This document shows, piece by piece, positions 15,046 to 21,644 of a stretch of 21,918 nucleotides of DNA (position 1 is its first letter; the number at the start of each line of letters is the position of its first letter). The translations under genes were made by a program, and so were the position numbers. Location of the stretch: positions 1 to 21,918 of the forward strand of contig CAYSSO010000029.1 of assembly GCA_964433875.1 (NCBI GenBank), written 5' to 3'. The notes below the pieces were generated by a model. That model was given only the letters and a program-made list of their open reading frames with translations. It made no database searches and was not told the origin of the DNA. Source of the stretch: Athalassotoga sp964433875. Lineage in GTDB: Bacteria > Thermotogota > Thermotogae > Mesoaciditogales > Mesoaciditogaceae.

Positions 15046-15630
15046 TCATTTGAATTTCTGCCACCTTCCCACGACAACTCCGATCAAAGATCTGGCGATT
15101 GTCTCTGGATTTACTATGAGAGGTTTATACTTTGCGTTATCGGGCTTTAATATAACCAGGTCATCTTGAAAATAAATTCGATATATTCCCACTCTGTCTA
15201 CCTCAAGCCACACAATAAGATCACCCTCTAAAGCGGGACCTTTTCTCACAAGCGCTATATCATCTTTGGAAAGTGCTGGTTCGGCAGAGTCGTCCGGTAC
15301 AACTATACCATAATTGCATCCGGCCCACGTCGGTAATTTAAGATACTCAACTGGTTTTTCGAGAGAATCGACAAAGAAAATTGGTATTGTCTCAAGTGGA
15401 TACTCGGCAGCCGTTGAATCACTTTCTAAAGATGCACCCAAGATGTAATCTACGCTTACACCGAATATTTTGGCAATCTTTTTTAACGTTTCCAAATCGG
15501 GATCATTTCTTCCGCTTTCGTAGGCAGAAATGGTTTTATCACTCAGCCCAATCAAATTCGCAAGATTTTTTTGGCTCATTCCGTGCTGGGTTCTAAGTTC
15601 TTTGAGTCGCGAAGAAAAGGCAGAATTCAT
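15046..15630 (-). CDS. XRE-family regulator with S24 (LexA-like) domain
   Basis: The 194-aa product has an N-terminal helix-turn-helix (about 8-65: RLKELRTQHGMSQKNLANLI, then SDKTISAYESGRNDPDLETL) and a C-terminal S24-type fold (about 80-190). The serine motif is present as VPDDSAEP, S115. The position of the catalytic lysine in LexA (VKR) reads IYR, giving Y150. No Ala-Gly or Cys-Gly cleavage site is seen in the linker. It is therefore probably a repressor that cannot self-cleave. It heads the 52-aa ORF, acetyltransferase and alpha-galactosidase unit, and is divergent from a 76-aa gene. AGGGTGAT precedes the ATG. The ligand or inducer is unknown; it may be a domesticated phage-type repressor. 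Confidence 0.88.
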   Translation of the reverse strand: MNSAFSSRLKELRTQHGMSQKNLANLIGLSDKTISAYESGRNDPDLETLKKIAKIFGVSVDYILGASLESDSTAAEYPLETIPIFFVDSLEKPVEYLKLPTWAGCNYGIVVPDDSAEPALSKDDIALVRKGPALEGDLIVWLEVDRVGIYRIYFQDDLVILKPDNAKYKPLIVNPETIARSLIGVVVGRWQKFK

Positions 15631-15646
15631 TTTATCACCCTATGTT

Positions 15647-15675
15647 ATTCTACAATAAATAGACAATAAAGTCAA
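15647..15675 (-). promoter_or_regulatory. Promoter of the regulator-alpha-galactosidase unit
   Basis: On the minus strand TTGACT (15670-15675), 17 nt, then TAGAAT (15647-15652). Each hexamer matches consensus at 5 of 6 positions. The start near 15640 leaves a leader of about 10 nt before the ATG, with AGGGTGAT in it. Confidence 0.75.
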
Positions 15676-15681
15676 TTATTC

Positions 15682-15710
15682 TTGTTTTTATAGATAAAAA
15701 ATGTTATACT
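15682..15710 (+). promoter_or_regulatory. Promoter of the 76-aa ORF
   Basis: TTGTTT (15682-15687), 17 nt, then TATACT (15705-15710), with TG at 15702-15703 giving an extended -10. The start near 15717 coincides with the palindrome at 15719-15736. The element is divergent from the regulator promoter, with about 7 nt between the two -35 hexamers. Confidence 0.7.
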
Positions 15711-15718
15711 ATGATGCG

Positions 15719-15736
15719 TAGATATTATATTATCTA
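15719..15736. promoter_or_regulatory. Candidate operator, TAGATA palindrome
   Basis: TAGATATTATATTATCTA is an inverted repeat with 8 of 9 positions matched. It covers about +3 to +20 of the 76-aa gene's transcript. A further TAGATA stands at 15691-15696 inside that promoter, and TAGACA at 15659-15664 between the elements of the regulator promoter. Placement suits autoregulation by the neighbouring XRE repressor; binding is inference. Confidence 0.45.
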
Positions 15737-15762
15737 TTATTAAAAGACATAGGGGGAAATTT

Positions 15763-15993
15763 ATGATAAATTTTATAGAATCAAAGATCGTAGATTATCT
15801 TCCATTTTGTAAAACGGAAGAAGAGATAATCAGAAATATTTCATCTTCATTTCCAGTACATCTATTTCTGTCCAAAGATGGCCATCTATTTTCACCTGAA
15901 ATAAGGATTGCCCTTTGTGATCTTGTAGATAAAGGAGAGATATGCATTAATAACAACATGATCATTTTGAAAAGTTATATCACAAGTAGGTGA
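15763..15993 (+). CDS. Unknown 76-aa protein, possibly winged-helix-like
   Basis: The small product begins MINFIESKIVDYLPFCKTEE. I recognise no family. Two helical segments (about 4-12 and 18-28) precede a helix near 44-56 (PEIRIALCDLVDKG), followed by ICINNNMIILK, which looks like a beta wing. This pattern is compatible with a small winged-helix DNA-binding fold, but the match is loose. The ATG has AGGGGG 7 nt upstream and its own extended -10 promoter. It is divergent from the LexA-like regulator and separated by a candidate operator, so the pair could form a small switch. A weak terminator follows. Confidence 0.7.
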   Translation: MINFIESKIVDYLPFCKTEEEIIRNISSSFPVHLFLSKDGHLFSPEIRIALCDLVDKGEICINNNMIILKSYITSR

Positions 15994-15996
15994 TTA

Positions 15997-16025
15997 TTAA
16001 CTTACAGTTAACTTTTTATTTTTTT
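15997..16025 (+). terminator. Weak terminator after the 76-aa ORF
   Basis: Stem TTAACT / AGTTAA with a 3-nt loop, followed by C and a T-rich tract to about 16025. The stem is A/T-only apart from one C-G pair, so the stem is weak although the T tract is long. The right arm overlaps the -35 of the next promoter. Confidence 0.5.
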
Positions 16026-16037
16026 ATATGATATAAT
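16008..16037 (+). promoter_or_regulatory. Glutamate dehydrogenase promoter
   Basis: TTAACT (16008-16013), 18 nt, then TATAAT (16032-16037) preceded by TGA as an extended -10. The leader to the ATG is about 34 nt and contains GGGAGG. Confidence 0.75.
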
Positions 16038-16077
16038 TATTAACAAATCCAAAACTTTTGAAGGGAGGAACATTCAG

Positions 16078-17322
16078 ATGGAAGAACTGTATGAATCTGC
16101 TTTGAGAAAATTCCGAAAAGCAGCGGTTATGATGAATTTGGATCCAAACATGCAGAAAATCCTTGAGCATCCAAAGCGTCAACTGATAGTGGAATTTCCG
16201 GTTGTCATGGATAACGGTTTGGTTGAAATTTTTACAGGTTACAGAGTCCAACACAACGTTACCCTTGGCCCGGCAAAAGGCGGCATAAGGTATCATAAAG
16301 ATGTAAATCTCGATGAAGTTAAAACACTTGCATTTTGGATGTCCTTCAAATGTGCCGTGATGGGTTTGCCCTATGGAGGAGCAAAAGGCGGAGTGAGACT
16401 CGATCCATCCAAATACTCTATAAAAGAGATCGAGAGAATCTCGCGCAGATATTTTTCAGAAATCTCTATCATAATCGGACCAGATCGTGATATACCGGCA
16501 CCGGACGTAAACACAAACTCTGATATTATGTCTTGGTATATGGATACGTATTCGATGCATGCCGGATACTCTGTTTTGGAGGTAGTCACCGGAAAACCAA
16601 TAGGCCTTGGTGGTTCAGAGGGTAGAACCGAAGCAACGGGAAGAGGAGTGGCAAAGGTTACAGAACTCGCCCTTCAAAAAAGAAATCAAAAGATATCCGG
16701 ATCAAAAATTGCCATAGAAGGTTTTGGAAATGTTGGACAATACTCAGCATTGATACTTTCAAAAGAAAAAAATGCCAAAATAGTAGCCCTAAGCGATAGC
16801 AAGGGAGGGATATACAATCCGAAAGGCTTTGACATAGATGATGTCATCAATTACAAAAAATCTTATGGAACGCTTTCAAATTACCCAAATTCTGAAAATA
16901 TAAGTAATAATGAAATGAAAACGTTAGAAGTAGACGTTTTTATTCCAGCAGCGCTTGAAAACTCAATAACGGATGAAACGGCCAAAAAAATGAAAGCCAA
17001 AATAATAGTAGAGGGAGCAAATGGTCCTGTAACCGATACGGCAGATGAAATTTTGAAACAAAAGGATATTTTAGTTGTCCCTGACATACTTGCAAATGCC
17101 GGAGGCGTTACGGTTTCATACTTTGAGTGGGTTCAGGATCTTCAATCCTTCTTTTGGAAAAAAGAACAAGTGAACTCAACACTTGAGGAAATGATGGAAA
17201 GATCTTTCAACGAGATATGGGATGTAAAGGAAAGATATTCAACAGATATGAGAACTGCTGCCTACATTCTCGCAACTCAAAAAATAGCCTTTGGAATTAA
17301 GAAAAGAGGTATATATCCGTAA
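16078..17322 (+). CDS. gdhA: Glutamate dehydrogenase (Glu/Leu/Phe/Val family)
   Basis: The 414-aa enzyme catalyses reversible oxidative deamination of glutamate to 2-oxoglutarate and ammonia. The substrate domain carries GYRVQHNVTLGPAKGGIRYH (54-73), K91 in MSFKCA and the catalytic K103 in PYGGAKGG, with D143 in IPAPDVNT. The Rossmann domain has GFGNVG at 215-220. The C-terminal half contains the VEGANGPVTDTADEIL block. Length is normal for hexameric enzymes of this type. Cofactor preference is not decided here. GGGAGG lies 9 nt before the ATG, and the gene has its own promoter and a strong terminator, so it is probably monocistronic. Confidence 0.95.
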   Translation: MEELYESALRKFRKAAVMMNLDPNMQKILEHPKRQLIVEFPVVMDNGLVEIFTGYRVQHNVTLGPAKGGIRYHKDVNLDEVKTLAFWMSFKCAVMGLPYGGAKGGVRLDPSKYSIKEIERISRRYFSEISIIIGPDRDIPAPDVNTNSDIMSWYMDTYSMHAGYSVLEVVTGKPIGLGGSEGRTEATGRGVAKVTELALQKRNQKISGSKIAIEGFGNVGQYSALILSKEKNAKIVALSDSKGGIYNPKGFDIDDVINYKKSYGTLSNYPNSENISNNEMKTLEVDVFIPAALENSITDETAKKMKAKIIVEGANGPVTDTADEILKQKDILVVPDILANAGGVTVSYFEWVQDLQSFFWKKEQVNSTLEEMMERSFNEIWDVKERYSTDMRTAAYILATQKIAFGIKKRGIYP

Positions 17323-17345
17323 ATCAATATTTGAAAATTTTTACT

Positions 17346-17371
17346 GGGGCCCGTTGGGCCTCTTATTTTTT
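17346..17371 (+). terminator. Rho-independent terminator of glutamate dehydrogenase
   Basis: Stem GGGGCCC / GGGCCTC with one G-T pair and a 3-nt loop, followed by TTATTTTTT. It starts 24 nt after the stop codon. Confidence 0.9.
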
Positions 17372-17629
17372 GTTAAGATGTTGGGATGGCAGGTAGCACA
17401 TTGCAAATAAGAGATAAAAACTTTTGTTTAATAAATATATCTAATACCAATCAAGAGTTTTTTCTTTTAAATTAAAGATATCATTTGAAATTTCAATGTA
17501 ATTATCTCTAAATATCTAAAATCAAATATAAATACTCATAAAGGTCTAAAAAAGCCTTTGACATTATTTGAAATGTTAGTTATTATTTAGTTAATCGTTT
17601 TCTAAATATTTTCGAATATGGAGGAAATC
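17372..17629. other. AT-rich leader region upstream of the isomerase operon
   Basis: No plausible gene is seen here. The region holds a perfect 12-bp palindrome TTGAAATTTCAA at 17485-17496, several TATCTA/TATCTC-like stretches (about 17424-17520), and an AAAGG / CCTTT inverted repeat just upstream of the promoter at 17558. I do not see the conserved core of a known riboswitch. The spacing suits binding sites for a sugar-responsive regulator, but none can be named. Confidence 0.5.
17558..17586 (+). promoter_or_regulatory. Promoter of the isomerase-sugar transporter operon
   Basis: TTGACA (17558-17563), exact consensus, then 17 nt and TATTAT (17581-17586). The start near 17593 gives a leader of about 37 nt with GGAGG 5 nt before the ATG at 17630. 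This is the best sigma-70-type promoter in the window. Confidence 0.85.
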
Positions 17630-19048
17630 ATGGAGAAGATAAAAGTTGGAATCATAACCTTTTCAGACGGCCGACCTAAGGTAAATTCAGATCTTCTTGA
17701 GATAAACAAGCATTTTCAAAGCGAACTTTCAAAGGCGCTCGAATCGACAAATGAAATCGAGGTTGTCGAGGCAAAAGAGATCGTCTCAAAACCGTCCATG
17801 GCCAAATCTGAAGGTTTAAGAATGAAAAACGCAGGAGTCCATCTGACGATCTTCAATTACGCTGTCTGGGCCTTCCCACATTTTTCCGTCATAGCATCTA
17901 AATTTGCACCAGGTCCATTTTTGCTCTTTGGAAATGTTAACCCCCAATATCCGGGAATGGTTGGCATGCTTGCCGCGGCCGGTGCTTTGGATCAAACCGG
18001 AATCATTCACAAAAGGGTGTGGGGCGATATAAGGGATCAAAAAGTCTTAAAGCAAGTGCTTTCTTTCATTCGTGCCGCTTACGCATTTAACTCATTGAGA
18101 GGTCAGAGGTACGGAATAATTGGCGGAAGACCTATGGGTATGTACACGGCCGTTCCGAATGTCGATCTGTGGAACTCTATATTTGGAATAGACATCGAGC
18201 ATATCGATCAATATGATGTCGTAAGATTGTCAGCCGAGATACCCGAATCGCGTGCGCAGTCAGGCCTTAAATGGCTTGAATCTCACGTTAAAAAAATTCA
18301 CTACGATGGAAAGCAATTAACGCCTGAGAAATTGAAATTGCAGATCAAAAGTTATCATGCAATCCAAAAAATAATAAAGGACAACGAATTAGATTTTGCA
18401 GGGATAAAGGCCCAGCCAGAATTGACGGACAACTTTGCCACGATGGACGTTGCAGAAGCCTTCATGAACGATCCTTACGATTGGGAAGGCGCACACGAGC
18501 CATTTGTTTTCGCAACAGAGGCAGATTCAGATGGGGCCCTGACCATGCAAATCTTTAAATTGCTTGCAAAAACGCCGGTTTTGTTTGCAGACGTTCGCCA
18601 TTACGACAAAGAGGACAACTTCTTTGATCTTTGCAATTCTGGCGAGCACGCAACCTACTTTGCAGGGAGGTCATTTAATCCCGAAGAAAATCTCAAGAAA
18701 GTAGAACTCTATCCGGAAGGCTTTTACTTTCCTGCAGGAGGTGCTTCCGTAAGACACATTGCCGCACCAGGTCATGTTACGCTTGCACGATTGACGAGAA
18801 AGAACGGAAAATACTGGATGGCGATCTTGCCTGCGGAATTTTTGGACTTCGGAGAAAAAAAGAACGAAGAAAAGGCAAAGGCAACCCAGATTGAGTGGCC
18901 ACATGCCTTTGCAAGGTTAGAAGTCAGTGCGGACGAATTTCTCTCGACGTACGATTCAAATCACACTCACGGCGTTTACGGCGATTGGGTAGACGAACTT
19001 GTGGATTTTTGCAAAATAGCGGGAATTGAATACAAGGTTTATAAATAG
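17630..19048 (+). CDS. L-fucose/L-arabinose isomerase family protein
   Basis: The 472-aa cytoplasmic protein belongs to the FucI/AraA-like isomerases, which convert an aldose to a ketose with a manganese ion. The metal ligands are visible as E297 (ATEADSDGALTMQ) and D321 (FADVRHYD), 24 residues apart as are E337 and D361 of E. coli FucI. The histidine ligand is probably H445 or H447 in SNHTHGVYGD. The protein is about 120 residues shorter than E. coli FucI, as in the shorter thermophile relatives. Exact substrate is not decided. The ATG at 17630 is chosen because GGAGG lies 5 nt upstream; an upstream ATG at 17618 would include that site in the coding region. It is followed by transporter genes. 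Confidence 0.88.
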   Translation: MEKIKVGIITFSDGRPKVNSDLLEINKHFQSELSKALESTNEIEVVEAKEIVSKPSMAKSEGLRMKNAGVHLTIFNYAVWAFPHFSVIASKFAPGPFLLFGNVNPQYPGMVGMLAAAGALDQTGIIHKRVWGDIRDQKVLKQVLSFIRAAYAFNSLRGQRYGIIGGRPMGMYTAVPNVDLWNSIFGIDIEHIDQYDVVRLSAEIPESRAQSGLKWLESHVKKIHYDGKQLTPEKLKLQIKSYHAIQKIIKDNELDFAGIKAQPELTDNFATMDVAEAFMNDPYDWEGAHEPFVFATEADSDGALTMQIFKLLAKTPVLFADVRHYDKEDNFFDLCNSGEHATYFAGRSFNPEENLKKVELYPEGFYFPAGGASVRHIAAPGHVTLARLTRKNGKYWMAILPAEFLDFGEKKNEEKAKATQIEWPHAFARLEVSADEFLSTYDSNHTHGVYGDWVDELVDFCKIAGIEYKVYK

Positions 19049-19053
19049 ATATC

Positions 19054-19069
19054 TGACCCTCAAGGGTCA
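19054..19069. repeat. Intercistronic inverted repeat after the isomerase gene
   Basis: TGACCCTCAAGGGTCA is a perfect inverted repeat, forming at most a 6-bp stem with a 4-nt loop. It lies 6 nt after the isomerase stop and 8 nt before AGGAGGTG of the binding-protein gene. No T-run follows, so it is more likely an mRNA stability or protein-binding element than a terminator. Confidence 0.55.
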
Positions 19070-19091
19070 AAATTTCAGGAGGTGTTTAAGT

Positions 19092-20093
19092 ATGAAGAAG
19101 TGGAAGATCCTGTTGTTAAGTTTTCTAATAGGAGGGTTATTGCTTATAGGTGTAACATCTTTTGCCGAAACAAAACCTGTCAAAGATATCTCTATATTTT
19201 ATATTGTTAAAGCAAGCAACTCATTTTACTGGCAAATAGTTATGAATGGTGCGCAACTTGCAGCGAAGGATTTAGGTGTTAAGATTACATTCCAAGAAGC
19301 ATTGGCTGAATCGGACGTTGCCAAGCAAGTCTCTATATTAAATGACGCTATAGCTCTTCATCCGGATGCAATTATAATAGCACCAACTGTTGCTGACGCA
19401 CTGGTACCTGGAATTGAACAGGCAATGAGTCAGGGAATCAAAGTTATATTAATAGATTCCGCAGCAAATACTCAGGACTATGTCAGTTTCCTTTCAACTA
19501 ACAATGTAGAAGCGGGAAAAGCCTTAGCAAAGGTATTTGTTGATCTTATAAAGGCAAAATTTGGAAAGGCCCAGGGAAATATTGCATATATGACGTCAAT
19601 GGCGGGAGTTGGTTCGCTTTCTCAAAGAGACCAGGGATTCTTGGAAGGATTAAAGGAATACGGTCCCGATCTTAAGATAGTTGCACACCAGTATGCAAAT
19701 AATGCCATTGATACCGCAACTACCAATTGGGAAAATATATTTACAGCTAATCCCAATCTCGTTGGTGTGTTTGCCGATAACAACGTTACAGGTGATGGAC
19801 TGGCAAGAGCACTTCAACTGTCGAATATGGCAGGAAAATTGGTTGCTGTTGCATTTGATAACGATCCAGCCGAAATAGATGCACTTTCAAGCGGTGTCTT
19901 ACAGGCTCTTCAAATTCAACAACCATGGATAATGGGATATTGGAGCGTATTCTATGCTGTTTCTGCGGTTGAAGGTGTTGGACTTCCAAAGAATGTTGAT
20001 ACTGGCGCTTTCATAGTTACTCAAGAAAATATGAATACTCCTGAAGCTCAGGCCATTCTTAATCCTATTGAATTTCATAAAAATTGGAAATAG
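19092..20093 (+). CDS. Sugar ABC transporter substrate-binding protein (RbsB-like)
   Basis: The 333-aa protein is an exported periplasmic-type sugar binder of the RbsB family. A signal peptide MKKWKILLLSFLIGGLLLIGVTSFA is followed by a probable cleavage at A25|E26; there is no lipobox cysteine. The mature part shows the two-lobe pattern, with FYIVKASNSFYWQIVMNGAQ in the first strand-helix, DAIIIAPTVADALVPGI, VILIDSAANT, and GVFADNNVTGDGLARAL with VAFDNDPAEIDAL in the second lobe. The ATG is placed by AGGAGGTG; the frame upstream is not coding. It follows the isomerase and precedes the ABC ATPase, which suggests the transported sugar is the isomerase substrate or its glycoside. Confidence 0.92.
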   Translation: MKKWKILLLSFLIGGLLLIGVTSFAETKPVKDISIFYIVKASNSFYWQIVMNGAQLAAKDLGVKITFQEALAESDVAKQVSILNDAIALHPDAIIIAPTVADALVPGIEQAMSQGIKVILIDSAANTQDYVSFLSTNNVEAGKALAKVFVDLIKAKFGKAQGNIAYMTSMAGVGSLSQRDQGFLEGLKEYGPDLKIVAHQYANNAIDTATTNWENIFTANPNLVGVFADNNVTGDGLARALQLSNMAGKLVAVAFDNDPAEIDALSSGVLQALQIQQPWIMGYWSVFYAVSAVEGVGLPKNVDTGAFIVTQENMNTPEAQAILNPIEFHKNWK

Positions 20094-20100
20094 TTTTTTT

Positions 20101-20131
20101 AAGATCAGGGAGTTTTAAACTCCCTGATCTT
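20101..20131 (+). repeat. Strong hairpin between binding-protein and ATPase genes
   Basis: A 31-nt perfect inverted repeat with 15-nt arms (AAGATCAGGGAGTTT and its complement) around one central T. It begins 7 nt after the binding-protein stop and ends 4 nt before GGAGG of the ATPase gene. Only four T follow. It suits partial termination or 3'-end protection that keeps the binding protein more abundant than the membrane parts, as in other sugar transporter operons. Confidence 0.8.
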
Positions 20132-20144
20132 TTGGAGGTTTAAA

Positions 20145-21644
20145 ATGGAAACAGTTCTTGAGGTTAAAGGCATAAGTAAAGAATTCCCTGGAGTAAAGGC
20201 TCTTGAGAATGTATCATTTGATCTTTACAAGGGCGAGGTTCATGCGATTGTAGGTGAAAATGGGGCTGGCAAATCAACGCTTATAAAGATATTGACAGGA
20301 GCGTATATACCAGATAAGGGAGAAATAGTTGTTTTTGGCAAAAAGTACGAGAGATTAGAACCAATCCTAACTCAACGTCTCGGAATAACTGCAGTTTATC
20401 AGGAAATGGTTCTCGCAAATGATCTTAACGTTGTTGATAATATTTTTCTTGGAATTGAGCCAGCAAAATATGGTTTTATAAAGAACAAAGAGAAAAGAAT
20501 GAAAGTAATTGAACTTATGAAATCAATAGGATACGAAGGATTGCCATTAGATGCCACTGTAAGATCTTTAAGTGCCGCCCAGCAAGGAATCGTTGCAATC
20601 TTAAGGGCTTTAAGCAGAGATGCCAAAATAATAATATTCGATGAGCCTACCGCGTCTTTAAGTGCAAGGGAAGTCGATGTACTGTTCAAAGTTATAAATA
20701 CTTTGAGAAGCAAACACATATCGATCATTTATATATCTCATAGGCTTGAAGAAATATTCAAAATAGCAGATCGTGTAACTGTTATGAAAGATGGAAAAGT
20801 TGTTGATACTAAAGATATAAATTCAACAAATATAGATGAATTAATAAAACTGATGGTTGGAAGAAGCGTAAGCAATGATTTTTACGATCCGAATCGTAAG
20901 ATAGGGGAGGAAATTTTTAGATGTGAAAATATAAGCAATTATAAAGTTAAAAATATATCATTTTCTCTTAGATCCGGAGAAATAGTAGGTCTTTACGGAT
21001 TAATTGGATCTGGTAGAACAGAAGTTGCTATGTCCATTTTTGGAGCTGATAAATCGACTTACGGAGATATATACATTGAAGGTAAAAAGGTCCATCTTAA
21101 ATCTCCTGAACATGCCTCAAGACATAGACTTTCTTATCTTCCAGAAGACAGGAGAAGGCAGGGGTTAGCGCTTCAAATGGGAGTTAGATTCAATATAAAT
21201 TTAGCATCTTATAATAAAATTTCGAATTTTGGTTTCGTGGATATAAAAAAGGAAAGACTAGTCGCTTCAGATCTTGTTAAGGCTCTTGGAATAAAGACTC
21301 CAAGTTTGTCTCAGATTGTGTCAAATTTGAGTGGAGGAACACAGCAAAAAGTTGTTGTTGCAAAATGGCTTGCAGCAAATTCAAAAATCTTTTTGATGGA
21401 CGAACCGACTGTTGGAATAGATGTTGGTGCAAAAGCAGAAATATACAACCTGATAAACCAACTTGCCAAAAGTGGAGGAACAGTTCTTTTTATCTCATCT
21501 TATATGCCTGAATTGATGGGTATTTGTGACAGAATTTTAGTTATGAATAACGGAAAGATAGCCGGGGAAGTTAAGAGGCAGGACTTTTCTGAGGAGCGTA
21601 TATTGGCACTTGCGATAAAAAATCAGAGGGAGGCAAACGTATGA
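20145..21644 (+). CDS. Sugar ABC transporter ATP-binding protein (RbsA-like, two ABC domains)
   Basis: The 499-aa protein energises monosaccharide import. Domain 1 has Walker A GENGAGKST (37-45), a signature in the form LSAAQQ (142-147) and Walker B IIIFDEPTA. Domain 2 (from about 258) has a degenerate Walker A, GLIGSGRTE with Arg in place of Lys, then LSGGTQQKVVVAKWL and Walker B IFLMDEPTVGIDVG. This asymmetry is standard for RbsA/MglA/XylG proteins. GGAGG lies upstream after the hairpin. The stop overlaps the permease ATG (ATGA). Confidence 0.95.
   Translation: METVLEVKGISKEFPGVKALENVSFDLYKGEVHAIVGENGAGKSTLIKILTGAYIPDKGEIVVFGKKYERLEPILTQRLGITAVYQEMVLANDLNVVDNIFLGIEPAKYGFIKNKEKRMKVIELMKSIGYEGLPLDATVRSLSAAQQGIVAILRALSRDAKIIIFDEPTASLSAREVDVLFKVINTLRSKHISIIYISHRLEEIFKIADRVTVMKDGKVVDTKDINSTNIDELIKLMVGRSVSNDFYDPNRKIGEEIFRCENISNYKVKNISFSLRSGEIVGLYGLIGSGRTEVAMSIFGADKSTYGDIYIEGKKVHLKSPEHASRHRLSYLPEDRRRQGLALQMGVRFNINLASYNKISNFGFVDIKKERLVASDLVKALGIKTPSLSQIVSNLSGGTQQKVVVAKWLAANSKIFLMDEPTVGIDVGAKAEIYNLINQLAKSGGTVLFISSYMPELMGICDRILVMNNGKIAGEVKRQDFSEERILALAIKNQREANV

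Noticed and set aside
17372..17629. Riboswitch upstream of the isomerase operon
   Set aside because: No recognisable conserved core was found, and most of the region lies upstream of the predicted start site.
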